A DNA stretch of 31,808 bases from Tissierellales bacterium (GTDB lineage: Bacteria; Bacillota; Clostridia; Tissierellales; JASKZW01): NCBI GenBank assembly GCA_030152145.1, contig JASLIL010000024.1, positions 1-31,808 on the forward strand, read 5' to 3'. Position numbers and translations under genes: made by a program. Each line of letters starts with the position of its first letter. Position 1 is the first letter of the stretch. The notes under the pieces were generated by a model. It did not search any database and was not told the origin of the DNA. It saw only the letters and a program-made list of their open reading frames with translations. Of the stretch, positions 15,108 to 23,273 are shown piece after piece.

Positions 15108-15631
15108 ACCTTATCTGTAAACCTAAAAAATCCATCTAGGTTTCTATTTAATTTTTTAAGCAACTTATTTTTCTCCCTAATAGCGAGATTGTACTCATAC
15201 TTACTTATGATTCCTCTGCCATAGGCCTCATCAAGCTCATCTTGATCTAGAACATAAATGCTTCTATCTGGCAGAACTATAACATCCAGGTAAAGGTCAT
15301 CTATAAAGGGGATTTTATCCCTAGTAAAACCTATATTTCTTATTATATCTATATACCATTGTATTATGCGGTCCTGATCATCAAGCATTATTGTCACAGA
15401 GTATTTTCTATTGTCATTGAAGTACATCTGTATCCACCTATAGCCTACATCTGCTAAAAGCAGATTTTTATCTCCTATTTTCCTATATAGTGGTTCCTTT
15501 ATCTCCCTTATGGTGAACTCAGAAATATAGCCATCAAAAAGTTCCTTCTCCCTGATATAATGAAATTCACTGTCTATAATCCTCCACCAATTAAGCTTAT
15601 CACCATACTTTCTTTTTATCATGCCAGTCAT
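15089..15631 (-). CDS. DUF402-domain protein
   Basis: A 180-residue protein of the FomD-like DUF402 superfamily. The recognisable core is IIQWYIDI, IPFIDDLYLDVIVLPD and VLDQDELDEAYGRGIISKYEYNLA, with the acidic residues that bind divalent metal. Characterised relatives are nucleoside di/triphosphatases or nucleotidyl-phosphonate hydrolases; this protein's substrate is unknown. ATG at 15631 has GAGGGTGG just upstream (the next in-frame ATG is too far). It is convergent with pdxR and downstream of the helicase gene, but has a possible promoter of its own in the 80-bp gap (TTTAAC...ATAATA). Confidence 0.8.
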   Translation of the reverse strand: MTGMIKRKYGDKLNWWRIIDSEFHYIREKELFDGYISEFTIREIKEPLYRKIGDKNLLLADVGYRWIQMYFNDNRKYSVTIMLDDQDRIIQWYIDIIRNIGFTRDKIPFIDDLYLDVIVLPDRSIYVLDQDELDEAYGRGIISKYEYNLAIREKNKLLKKLNRNLDGFFRFTDKVIRRFD

Positions 15632-15711
15632 GCTACCACCCTCTACTAAATCTCCATATCAAAAGATATTATCCTATATACTATACCCAGTTAAACCAGC
15701 ATTATTTATAT

Positions 15712-17994
15712 TTATTGCTTTATAGTATCTATGACAAGGCCAGATATCTCTACGTCATTTTCATCCATAGTAATCACATCATAATTTGGATTCTCCGGAA
15801 TTAAGAAAATAGTATTACCAGTCTTTCTAAATCTTTTCATAGTGGACTCTTCTCCCATTCTAGCTATAACTATATCGTTGTTCTCAGCAGTATTTTGATA
15901 CTTAACCACTACTATATCACCTCTACAGATATCTGCATCCTCCATACTATCACCTGCTACCTTCAAACAATAATAGCCAGATTCATCTAGCTTACTATTA
16001 CTATAATAATCTACATATTCCCTTATATCCTGCTCTCCAAATCTAAAAGCTCCTGCTGCCACATCACCTAGGAGAGGAAGTTTATTACAATGGCTAAATG
16101 ACTGCTGATCCTTTATTTCCTTAATTCTTCCTAAAATATTATCTTTCTTGAAAGCTGGTAAATCATCTAACTCTCTTCCACTTCTATCTATAACTATCAT
16201 GTCTACTCCATTTATGGCTAAGCCATATTCTACACTTGGAGCAAACTCCATATAGGATTTAAGCTGATTAAGAGCCTCCTCTATACCTACACTAGACGCC
16301 TTACATTCTACAAATATATAAGGCATAGAATTTTTAAAAATTGTTAGGTCTACAAAGCCATTTTTAGAAAAACTTTTAATGGCATATTCTATTTCCATAT
16401 TACTAAGGGGATAGGCGTAAGTTTTAGTTAGCTCCCTAATAACCCACTGCCTTACTTTCTCTTCTTCTCCTAAAAAACTTAAATTATTTTGAAAAATATA
16501 TTCGCTTTCCTTTAAGCTATAAAAAGGTTTCATAAGACTAGACCTTTTAAAAGTCATATTATTCATATCCAACTCTTCAATAAATTTTGATTTTTCTCCA
16601 CTTGAGCTAAGATACAAAAGGTTTCTAGCCCTGGTCATGCCTACATATAAAAGTCTTCTTTCATTTGAGTCATGAACATCTTCATCTATGCCATTTCTAA
16701 GATAGGAATTTGGAATTAGTTTATGGTTAAGGTCTATTATAAAAACAACCTTAAATTCTAAGCCCTTTATTGAATGTAAGGTTGTAAATTTAACTGATTC
16801 CTCATCAAAATTAGGGTCCTTTATGTCTATTTTAGATGCCCTTATGCCCCTATCATTTAAAGTTTTAATATTATCCTGCATGCCAGTCTTAGTTCTAGAA
16901 ATAATGCAAATATCTGAAAGATTAAACTCCTCTTTCAAAGCTTCAATCTCCTTACAGATAAAATCTAGCTGATCTTCTTTATTATTAAATTCTTTATATA
17001 TAGGATATTCTCCAGCCCTATCCATTAATCCTGGCTTAATATAGTTCTCATCACTTTTTAAAATTTCATCATTTTCTATCAAGGCAAAGGCAGACTTTGA
17101 TATTTCTGTAGTAGTTCTATAGTTCTTGGTTAGTTTCTTGCTCCTACCCGCCATATTTAAGCCAATGCTACTAAAAGTATTTCCCTTTCCAATCCAGGCA
17201 TTTGGATATATACTTTGGCTAGTATCTGATGAAATAATTAGGGATGAATAATCCTTTTCATTAGATAGCTCTTTTATAAACATCAGCTGTACCTTAGTCA
17301 AATCCTGAGCCTCATCCACTATTATATGAGTATATTCTCCTTTTTTGGATCTGGCTAAGTCCAAGGCCATAAGTGCTTGATCTTCAAAAGTCGTATAACC
17401 TGCCCTCTCCATATTTTTCTTATAGGCAATTTTCAAATTATAAATAGTCTCTCTTTTTAAAGAATTCTTACCTAAAAGTTGAGGTCCTTGATCCAAGCTT
17501 CCTCTGCCCTTCCTATCAATAGTTTGATATTCCTCTAAGCTCTCTATATTACAAGAATCTATCCACTTTATTTCATCTAAAAGAAAGTTTTTATTTTCTA
17601 AAATACTCCTATCATGATTTATTTTTTTTAGGTCATTTATACTCCTATCTAAAATTTTCCTTGATTGGTTTATACTAGCTATTTTATAATCTTTAAAAGC
17701 ATCATTACACTTGGCATATTCATAGGCCAGTTTACTAACATTAGTTACTTTTAAGGTCCTAGGATTCAAACCAATTCTTTCTCTATCAACTATGTGATTA
17801 ATATAACTTATTAGGGTATTGGTGTAGGTTAATATTAGAACCTTATCGTCTGCTTTCCTGCAGTAATTTTTTAAAAGATATTCTGCTCTCTTGACAGATA
17901 CAGTGGTCTTACCTGATCCAGCAACCCCATTTATAAGCATGTGTCCATTAGGTTGTAATTTTACTATATTTTTTTGCTCCGCATTTAGTATCAT
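15712..17994 (-). CDS. SF1 helicase - HsdR_N-like nuclease - LexA/S24 self-cleaving protease fusion
   Basis: A 760-residue three-part protein. (1) Residues ~1-470: UvrD/Rep-like helicase with GVAGSGKTT (23-31), VDEAQD (226-231), SSDTSQSIY, TKNYRTT, TTLHSIKGLEF and LLYVGMTRARNLL. (2) ~510-605: restriction-type nuclease domain of the HSDR_N_2 kind with E-(x)n-D549-(x)13-E563-x-K565 and Q577-x3-Y581. (3) ~640-760: LexA/UmuD-like S24 domain with the cleavage site A647-G648, nucleophile S683 (GDSM) and lysine K720; G-to-S is 35 and S-to-K is 37 residues, against 34 and 37 in E. coli LexA. There is no HTH, so it is not a repressor. ATG 17994 has AAGGAGG 7 nt upstream; the longer GTG start at 18021 would put that site inside the gene. 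It appears monocistronic, with a promoter TTGTAA-N17-TATATT upstream. I infer damage-triggered autoproteolysis controlling the helicase-nuclease. Confidence 0.9.
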   Translation of the reverse strand: MILNAEQKNIVKLQPNGHMLINGVAGSGKTTVSVKRAEYLLKNYCRKADDKVLILTYTNTLISYINHIVDRERIGLNPRTLKVTNVSKLAYEYAKCNDAFKDYKIASINQSRKILDRSINDLKKINHDRSILENKNFLLDEIKWIDSCNIESLEEYQTIDRKGRGSLDQGPQLLGKNSLKRETIYNLKIAYKKNMERAGYTTFEDQALMALDLARSKKGEYTHIIVDEAQDLTKVQLMFIKELSNEKDYSSLIISSDTSQSIYPNAWIGKGNTFSSIGLNMAGRSKKLTKNYRTTTEISKSAFALIENDEILKSDENYIKPGLMDRAGEYPIYKEFNNKEDQLDFICKEIEALKEEFNLSDICIISRTKTGMQDNIKTLNDRGIRASKIDIKDPNFDEESVKFTTLHSIKGLEFKVVFIIDLNHKLIPNSYLRNGIDEDVHDSNERRLLYVGMTRARNLLYLSSSGEKSKFIEELDMNNMTFKRSSLMKPFYSLKESEYIFQNNLSFLGEEEKVRQWVIRELTKTYAYPLSNMEIEYAIKSFSKNGFVDLTIFKNSMPYIFVECKASSVGIEEALNQLKSYMEFAPSVEYGLAINGVDMIVIDRSGRELDDLPAFKKDNILGRIKEIKDQQSFSHCNKLPLLGDVAAGAFRFGEQDIREYVDYYSNSKLDESGYYCLKVAGDSMEDADICRGDIVVVKYQNTAENNDIVIARMGEESTMKRFRKTGNTIFLIPENPNYDVITMDENDVEISGLVIDTIKQ

Positions 17995-18062
17995 ATAAGC
18001 CCTCCTTATATTAGTACTCACTAGCTATAATATATCTTCTTTAAATCCCATTTACAAGCAAA

Positions 18063-18085
18063 TAAAAAGAGAGCCTTAGCTCTCT
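18063..18085 (-). terminator. Terminator of the first MATE gene
   Basis: AGAGAGC - 4-nt loop - GCTCTCT, followed on the minus strand by TTTTTATTT. The MATE stop codon is in the loop. Confidence 0.82.
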
Positions 18086-19431
18086 AGTGGTTCTATAAAT
18101 TTCTTATGAGTTTTTCTTTGTAGAGCTATGCTGACTACAAAGGCTATAAATTCAGCTATAGGATAGGCTATCCAAACCAAGTTCAGGTTTATAGTTGAAA
18201 ATATATAGGCTAGGGGAATTATTATAATTACCTGCCTTAAAATTGTTACCAATAAACTGTACTTCCCAACTCCCAAGGCCTGGAAGTAAACAGAGTTAAC
18301 TATTATAACTGATGCTAAAACATAGCCTATTGAAATAGTTCTTAAAGCCCTTACCCCTATGTCCGTCATCTCCTGGGAATGAGAGAACTGCTCCATAATC
18401 TTTAAAGGGAAGACCTGGAAGATAAAGCTGGCTATAAGCATAATACAAATTCCTATTATTACTCCGTACTTATAGGTATCCTCTACTCTTTTCTTGTTCT
18501 TGGCTCCGTAGTTATAGCCTACCATAGGTAGAACACCCTGACCCAATCCCATAACTGGCATCATGGCAAAGGATTCAAGTTGAATGTATATTCCAAGAAC
18601 AGATACTGCTACTTCAGAAACCCTGGCTAGAATTAAGTTCATTATAGTAGTTACAAAGGCTGTAACTGAATTCATCAGCATGCTTGGAAATCCTACTCTG
18701 TATATGTCCCTAACTATAGGTCTTGACCATTTAAATTTCCTCAAATCTATACGAAGTTCTGTCTTCTCCCTAAGAAGTATATAAAGTCCTATAAGAGCTC
18801 CTAGACTCTGGCCCATTATAGTGGCTATGGCAGCCCCCCTTATACCCATTTCAGGAAATCCAAATTTACCAAATATAAGAATTGGGTCCATTATAATATT
18901 GGTTACCGCTCCTGATATTTGAATTATCATAGGGTATTTCATGTTACCAGTTCCCTGTATAGTCTTCTCTATAGAGACCTGGGCTAAGACCATAAAAGAA
19001 AACATGGTTACTAGGCCTAGATATTCTTCCCCCATCTGCCTAACTATAGGATCTGTGGTAAATCTTCTAAAGAATGGCTTCATTAAAAATACTCTAAATA
19101 AGAAAAACACTATCCAGGAAAATAAAACTAGTATAGGTCCGTGCATGGCAGCATCATTAGCCATTTCCTCCCTGCCTGAGCCTAGGGCCCTGGATATATA
19201 GGAACCTATACCTATGCCTGTACCTACTCCCACTCCAATTATAATTATCTGTATTGGGAAGGAAAGTGAGGTAGCTCTTAAAGCCTTTTCACTATACTTT
19301 GCCACGAAATACGAGTCTGTAATATTATAAAGAGCTTGTATTAACATGGAAAGCATGGCTGGAAAAGACATTTTTAAAAGCAATTGAAATACATCTTCAT
19401 GACCCATAGGGTTTTTGTAACTTTTTTCCAT
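18076..19431 (-). CDS. MATE family multidrug/sodium efflux transporter (copy 1)
   Basis: A 451-residue protein with about twelve membrane segments arranged as two six-helix halves. Family features: PAMLSMLIQALYNITDSYFV in TM1, the Gly-rich GVGVGTGIGIGSYISRALGSG, MGIRGAAIATIMGQ, and GLGQGVLPMVGYNYGA at the start of the second half. MATE proteins export cationic or other toxic compounds in exchange for Na+ or H+; substrate not predictable. ATG 19431 has AAGGAGG upstream. It is closely similar along its length to the MATE at 23272-24621, so the two are paralogues. The gene has its own terminator. No regulator gene is adjacent. Confidence 0.92.
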   Translation of the reverse strand: MEKSYKNPMGHEDVFQLLLKMSFPAMLSMLIQALYNITDSYFVAKYSEKALRATSLSFPIQIIIIGVGVGTGIGIGSYISRALGSGREEMANDAAMHGPILVLFSWIVFFLFRVFLMKPFFRRFTTDPIVRQMGEEYLGLVTMFSFMVLAQVSIEKTIQGTGNMKYPMIIQISGAVTNIIMDPILIFGKFGFPEMGIRGAAIATIMGQSLGALIGLYILLREKTELRIDLRKFKWSRPIVRDIYRVGFPSMLMNSVTAFVTTIMNLILARVSEVAVSVLGIYIQLESFAMMPVMGLGQGVLPMVGYNYGAKNKKRVEDTYKYGVIIGICIMLIASFIFQVFPLKIMEQFSHSQEMTDIGVRALRTISIGYVLASVIIVNSVYFQALGVGKYSLLVTILRQVIIIIPLAYIFSTINLNLVWIAYPIAEFIAFVVSIALQRKTHKKFIEPLES

Positions 19432-19444
19432 AAAATCCTCCTTC

Positions 19445-19498
19445 CTACAACTCTTCTATGATATCAATATTGTGAGACTTAAGCAATTCTTTTAAATA
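19445..19498 (-). pseudogene. Possible short coding remnant before MATE copy 1
   Basis: One minus-strand frame between the DUF523 terminator and the MATE ribosome-binding site reads YLKELLKSHNIDIIEEL and stops at TAG (19447-19445). It looks like the C-terminus of a protein, but has no start or ribosome-binding site. It vaguely resembles the end of DUF523 proteins. Low confidence. Confidence 0.15.
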
Positions 19499-19499
19499 T

Positions 19500-19527
19500 A
19501 AAAAGGGAAGTCTAAAGTAAGACTTCC
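19500..19527 (-). terminator. Terminator of the dipeptidase-DUF1905-DUF523 operon
   Basis: GGAAGTCT / AGACTTCC stem with a 6-nt loop, followed on the minus strand by CTTTTTATATTT. The DUF523 stop codon is at the stem-loop junction. Confidence 0.82.
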
Positions 19528-19949
19528 TCTATTTTGCTCTCTCCTATTATTTCTATACCAAAATCCTCCAAGAGCCTACTGGTAAAACCCTTGCCCTCTA
19601 TCTTTTTAGACTGGAAGCTTCCGTCATAAATTAAACCAAAGCCACAAGAAGGACTTCTCTCCTTTAGTATAGCCTTCTTGCAGTTATAAAATTTACAAAG
19701 TTTCAGGGCCTCTTTTGCACCCTTTTTAAAGTTTTCAGTAAGATCCTGCCCCTTAGAGGAAATAACCCTATCTCCAAGAATTTCTGATGGATCTCTAGGT
19801 GTAGTAAGTCCTCCCATTATTTCTGGACAGATAGGTATTAGATTATAGTTTTTCTTTAACTCCTCCACCAATTGAAAGTAGGAGTTTCCTCCATCATACC
19901 TGCAGTCCACACCCAGTAAGCAGGCACTAATCAAAATATTTTCCATCAT
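19512..19949 (-). CDS. DUF523 (YbbK-like) protein
   Basis: A 145-residue protein of the DUF523 family: ILISACLLGVDCRYDG at the start, LIPICPEIMGGLTTPRDPSE in the middle and LKERSPSCGFGLIYDG near the end, with conserved cysteines (C9, C16, C40, C102). Full length for the family. Some members are linked to 2-thiouracil desulfuration (TudS, an iron-sulfur enzyme), in which three such cysteines bind a cluster; whether this one does the same is inference. ATG 19949 overlaps the TGA of the DUF1905 gene (ATGA); a second ATG directly follows. Last gene of its operon. Confidence 0.88.
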   Translation of the reverse strand: MMENILISACLLGVDCRYDGGNSYFQLVEELKKNYNLIPICPEIMGGLTTPRDPSEILGDRVISSKGQDLTENFKKGAKEALKLCKFYNCKKAILKERSPSCGFGLIYDGSFQSKKIEGKGFTSRLLEDFGIEIIGESKIEEVLL

Positions 19950-20209
19950 AATCTCTCCCTTATAGTAACACTTATTAAATCTCCAGGACCTTTTTTAATA
20001 ATTTTTCTTATATCCTTCCTTAAGCCTATTATATGATTTTCAGTTCCCATCTTAACCAGACTTCCATCATAGGGATAGCCATCAAAACTGGCATAAACCT
20101 TAACTCTGCCCTTGGAGAACTCCTTCCTAACATCATAGGGAAACTCTATGTAGCAAGCATCCATATCTGGATTTTTAAGAATTTCCGCTTTAAACTCATA
20201 GGTTTTCAA
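19946..20209 (-). CDS. DUF1905-domain protein
   Basis: An 87-residue protein matching the DUF1905 domain (YEFKAEILKNPDM, YIEFPYDVRKEF, GRVKVYASFDGYPYDGSL, GLRKDIRKIIKKGPGD). The domain is a small beta barrel of unknown function. The longest frame begins at 20257 inside the dipeptidase gene, but the better start is TTG 20209: AGGGGG stands 6 nt before it and it lies 2 nt after the dipeptidase stop, at the edge of the domain. The 3' end overlaps the DUF523 start by 4 nt. It is the middle gene of a tightly packed three-gene operon. Confidence 0.75.
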   Translation of the reverse strand: MKTYEFKAEILKNPDMDACYIEFPYDVRKEFSKGRVKVYASFDGYPYDGSLVKMGTENHIIGLRKDIRKIIKKGPGDLISVTIRERL

Positions 20210-20210
20210 G

Positions 20211-21473
20211 CTACTCCCCCTTATAAAATATCCTGGTAGACCTTTTAAACTTTCCATCCCTGCTGGCCCTTAAACTGGCTACATGAAATAGATTATCCTC
20301 CACTTCTTCCTTAAGAATAATCCTATTTCCTTCTTTTTTATAGTCCATCAGCCTACCATCTATTATCAGGTCAAAGTCTGCATCCTCACTAAAGCTAAAG
20401 CTTACTTCCTGACTACTAGTTACTATGCTGGCCCTAGGAAAATCAGCTGCTAGTTCTATTTTAAAGTCTTCAGATTTCTCTCTTGAATCATAAACTCTCT
20501 TAAATATATTTAAAATATTCTCTCCCAAAATTTTTCTTATATCTTTCTCTGAATAGCCTCTCTTTAAAAGCTCCTCAGTTAATTTAGGTAGATCCCTAGA
20601 GTCCTTTAAATCAGCTGGCATATCTGCCCCATCAAAATCAGATCCTAGACCAACGTGGTCTATGCCCATTATCTCCACCATATGGTCTATGTGATCCACT
20701 AGGTCAGAAATCATAGCCTCCTCTGATTTATCTCTTAAAAAACTTTGACAGTAGTTAACTCCCACTAGGCCACCATTGTCCCTAATTGCCAAAAGCTGCT
20801 GGTCACTTAGGTTTCTTACATGGTCTCTCAGAGCCCCTGCACAGGAGTGGCTGGCAATAACTGGTGACTTAGACTCTCTTATAACATCCCAAAAGGTCTT
20901 CTCGTTCATATGGGAAAGATCTATTAAAAGCCCTAGTCTATTAAGTTCCTTGGTCATTCTTATTCCAAATTCAGAAAGTCCCTGGTCTACTTTTCCCTGG
21001 GTTCCCTGGCCTAAATGGTTGGGGCTGTTCCAAACATAGGCAAGTACCCTTACGCCTAAGTCCCTATACTGCCTTACTAGCTCTAGGCCAGTAGACTCAT
21101 GAAAGCCATAGCAGCCTTCTATGGTGGATAGACCACAGAATTTCCCTTCTTCAGCTATCCTTATCATGTCTTTGTAGTCAAAGGCTATCTCAAAGCTGTC
21201 CTGGTTTCTAGCCTCTGTTTCATATAGGGCATTTATAAGGGCCAGACTATTGTGGTTAGATTCCAGGCTATCCTCATAGCTAGTGCCAACTAGATCTGAA
21301 AATGCGGCAAAAAAAGCCAGATCCAGTCCCCCTTCCTTGGCCTTAGATATATCTATGTCCAGGTCAGTATCTTCCCCTATATCCAACTTGAAAAATCCCC
21401 TATCATCTATTACATGCATCATAGTGTCATTATGAGCATCTACTAGTATTGAGTCAAAATGTAATTTATCCAT
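20211..21473 (-). CDS. Membrane (renal-type) dipeptidase, family M19, with extra C-terminal domain
   Basis: A 420-residue zinc dipeptidase of the amidohydrolase fold. Metal ligands: DAHNDT (H14, D16), STIEG (E119), LIDLSHMNE (H188) and ASHSCAG (H209); GLGSDFDG near 277-284 completes the site. It cleaves dipeptides, including D-residue or dehydro-type ones; no signal peptide is seen, so it is probably cytoplasmic. M19 enzymes are usually ~310-330 residues; here about 90 residues follow the barrel, rich in beta-forming segments (SIVTSSQEVSFSFSED, FDLIIDGRLMDY), possibly an Ig-like module. ATG 21473 is chosen because GGAGG directly abuts the ATG at 21479 and is 6 nt from this one. First gene of the operon. 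Confidence 0.88.
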   Translation of the reverse strand: MDKLHFDSILVDAHNDTMMHVIDDRGFFKLDIGEDTDLDIDISKAKEGGLDLAFFAAFSDLVGTSYEDSLESNHNSLALINALYETEARNQDSFEIAFDYKDMIRIAEEGKFCGLSTIEGCYGFHESTGLELVRQYRDLGVRVLAYVWNSPNHLGQGTQGKVDQGLSEFGIRMTKELNRLGLLIDLSHMNEKTFWDVIRESKSPVIASHSCAGALRDHVRNLSDQQLLAIRDNGGLVGVNYCQSFLRDKSEEAMISDLVDHIDHMVEIMGIDHVGLGSDFDGADMPADLKDSRDLPKLTEELLKRGYSEKDIRKILGENILNIFKRVYDSREKSEDFKIELAADFPRASIVTSSQEVSFSFSEDADFDLIIDGRLMDYKKEGNRIILKEEVEDNLFHVASLRASRDGKFKRSTRIFYKGE

Positions 21474-21607
21474 AAGCATCCTCCTTTTAAGGTCTATATA
21501 AATATTATCACAAATTAGAGAAATCCAGTAAGTATTTTCCAGCCTATATTTAGGAAAACTCTGGTTTAAATATAGCTGGATAGGTATAAATATAGTGAGG
21601 TGATTAA

Positions 21608-22588
21608 ATGACTAGTGTAATAAAAAAGACCCCCTTGGCCTTTAGGGAAGAGCCTGGGGATCCTTTCATAATAAGAATGTACCACCTGGATAAGTATCCT
21701 GCTGGTGACAATATGGCCATTCCCCTAGAAGAAATATCTGAGGATAGGGTCATAAGAAATGACTTTGATTTGGACAGGGACTTTCGACTCTACCATGGTG
21801 AGGACATACCAGGTTTCCCTGCCCATCCCCATCGAGGTTTTGAAACCATTACCTTTGTAATAGAGGGGACCATAGATCATTTTGACTCCCAGGGGGCTTC
21901 TGGAAGATATTCTAAGGGGGATGTTCAGTGGATGACTGCTGGAAAGGGTATTCAACATTCAGAGATGTTTCCCCTTCTTAAAGAGGATGATAATAATCCT
22001 CTAGAGCTTTTTCAGATTTGGTTGAACCTTCCAAGGGAGGATAAGTTTGTTGAACCTGAATACAAGATGCTTTGGGCTGAAGATATTCCTGTCTACAGGG
22101 ATCAGGGCCTATCCCTACATCTTATAGCTGGATCCTATGGTGACTTGGTGGCTCCTGAGCCTACTAGGAACTCCTGGGCTAGAAAGAAGGATGCCAATCT
22201 TTCCATATACTATCTAGAGATGGAGGGAGATTCTAAGTTTTTCCTAAACTCTGTATCCCCCAGCCTAAATAGAAATCTCTACTTTATAGATGGGGATAGT
22301 CTTGAGATAGATGGTAAAGTTTATTCTGGCCAATTGTCTTTTAAGTTAGATGGCAACAAGGAGACAGTCATAGTCAACAGGGGAGGACCTTCTAGATTAC
22401 TGCTTATGGAGGGGGAACCTATAGGAGAGCCTATGGTTAATATGGGACCCTTTGTAATGACCAATCAGGAGGAAATATTAGAGGCCAAGAAGGATTTTTG
22501 GAGGACTGAGTTTGGAGGATGGCCTTGGAGCAGTAGGGAGCCAGTTAATCCTAAAACCAGCCCTAGATTTGCCAAATACAAGTCTTAA
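21608..22588 (+). CDS. Pirin family protein
   Basis: A 326-residue bicupin. The N-terminal cupin has the pirin metal ligands H73 and H75 (AHPHRGFETITF), H117 and E119 (GKGIQHSEMF), with DSQG between. Bacterial pirins bind iron or another divalent metal; some act as quercetin 2,3-dioxygenases, others alter metabolic enzymes. The C-terminal end (TEFGGWPWSS) is typical. The protein is ~40 residues longer than human pirin. GAGGTGA precedes ATG 21608. It is monocistronic on the plus strand, between two minus-strand units, with a bidirectional terminator after it. Physiological substrate unknown. Confidence 0.9.
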   Translation: MTSVIKKTPLAFREEPGDPFIIRMYHLDKYPAGDNMAIPLEEISEDRVIRNDFDLDRDFRLYHGEDIPGFPAHPHRGFETITFVIEGTIDHFDSQGASGRYSKGDVQWMTAGKGIQHSEMFPLLKEDDNNPLELFQIWLNLPREDKFVEPEYKMLWAEDIPVYRDQGLSLHLIAGSYGDLVAPEPTRNSWARKKDANLSIYYLEMEGDSKFFLNSVSPSLNRNLYFIDGDSLEIDGKVYSGQLSFKLDGNKETVIVNRGGPSRLLLMEGEPIGEPMVNMGPFVMTNQEEILEAKKDFWRTEFGGWPWSSREPVNPKTSPRFAKYKS

Positions 22589-22595
22589 AACTTAT

Positions 22596-22632
22596 AAAAA
22601 AACCAGCTAGACTAAAAATCTAGCTGGTTTTT
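22596..22632. terminator. Bidirectional terminator after the pirin gene
   Basis: AAAAACCAGCTAGA / TCTAGCTGGTTTTT hairpin with a 7-nt loop, between convergent pirin and YiiX-like genes. Confidence 0.88.
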
Positions 22633-22642
22633 CTAACTGGTC

Positions 22643-23167
22643 TTAGATTTCCATATATTTAAGGTCTCCGTCATAAACTACCTTCCCTATAACCTCTTCA
22701 AAGTTCTGTGGCCTAACTAAGGCCTTGGGCTTCTTTAAGTCTATTATTTCATGTTTATTTAGGACATGGTAAACAAATTCCGAACAAAGAAATCTATCCT
22801 CTACATCTACAGATATATTGAGAAAGTTATAGATCAGGCCCAGGTAATTGTAGCCATATTTATCCCTATTCTCTGAAAACTCCCTTATGGTTTTCTTTAC
22901 CATTTGATAGTCCTCATGACTTACCTCTATTTCTATAACCTTTCCTGGTAGAGTTCTGGAAAATCTATAGACTCCATTATCTAGGTCTTCCTTTCTAAAT
23001 CCTCCTATAAAGGGGTTAAAGGTCCATTTTCTAGCAAAGCTATACATCTCCTTTAAATCCTTGTCTAGGGAGATTGCTGCATGGGTATATCTATCTTTTG
23101 TAAATATATGAATTAGATTTGATACTAGGGTGTTTGTTCTAGTTAGTACTATATATATTCTGTCCAT
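22643..23167 (-). CDS. YiiX-like permuted NlpC/P60 cysteine hydrolase
   Basis: A 174-residue protein of the permuted papain-like (YiiX/YebB, LRAT-related) group. The catalytic histidine is in YTHAAISLD (H29) and the cysteine in FLCSEFVYHVL (C128), the circularly permuted order. No signal peptide is visible. Characterised relatives are peptidases, amidases or acyltransferases; the substrate here is unknown. AGGAGG lies 6 nt before the ATG. The promoter region carries four phased TTAAGAA-like repeats and a TATATT box, so control by an OmpR-family regulator is possible. Confidence 0.82.
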   Translation of the reverse strand: MDRIYIVLTRTNTLVSNLIHIFTKDRYTHAAISLDKDLKEMYSFARKWTFNPFIGGFRKEDLDNGVYRFSRTLPGKVIEIEVSHEDYQMVKKTIREFSENRDKYGYNYLGLIYNFLNISVDVEDRFLCSEFVYHVLNKHEIIDLKKPKALVRPQNFEEVIGKVVYDGDLKYMEI

Positions 23168-23199
23168 CTTAGCCTCCTATAGCCTATAATATAAGAATA

Positions 23200-23239
23200 T
23201 TTTTAACATATTCTTAAAATCTTCTTAAATTTCCCTTAA
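23200..23239 (-). promoter_or_regulatory. Four TTAAGAA-like repeats with exact 11-bp period
   Basis: On the minus strand TTAAGGG (23239), TTAAGAA (23228), TTAAGAA (23217), TTAAAAA (23206), each 11 bp apart. They end ~7 bp before TATATT (23193-23188), so they span the -35 region of the YiiX-like gene. The same heptamer pair occurs at 10987-11004. Confidence 0.45.
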
Positions 23240-23247
23240 TTTTTATA

Positions 23248-23273
23248 CAAAAAAGAGATGGTTTCCCATCTCT
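23248..23273 (-). terminator. Terminator of the second MATE gene
   Basis: AGAGATGG / CCATCTCT with a 4-nt loop, followed on the minus strand by TTTTTTG. The MATE stop codon overlaps the 5' arm. Confidence 0.85.

Noticed and set aside
15712..16100. C-terminal S24 segment as a separate lexA gene
   Set aside because: It is in one continuous frame with the helicase, has no own ribosome-binding site and no HTH.
17995..18060. SOS box upstream of the helicase-S24 fusion
   Set aside because: Looked for GAAC-N4-GTTC on both strands and found none, so control, if any, is not by a classical LexA site here.
20210..20257. Longer start of the DUF1905 gene
   Set aside because: It would lie within the dipeptidase gene with no ribosome-binding site; TTG 20209 fits better.
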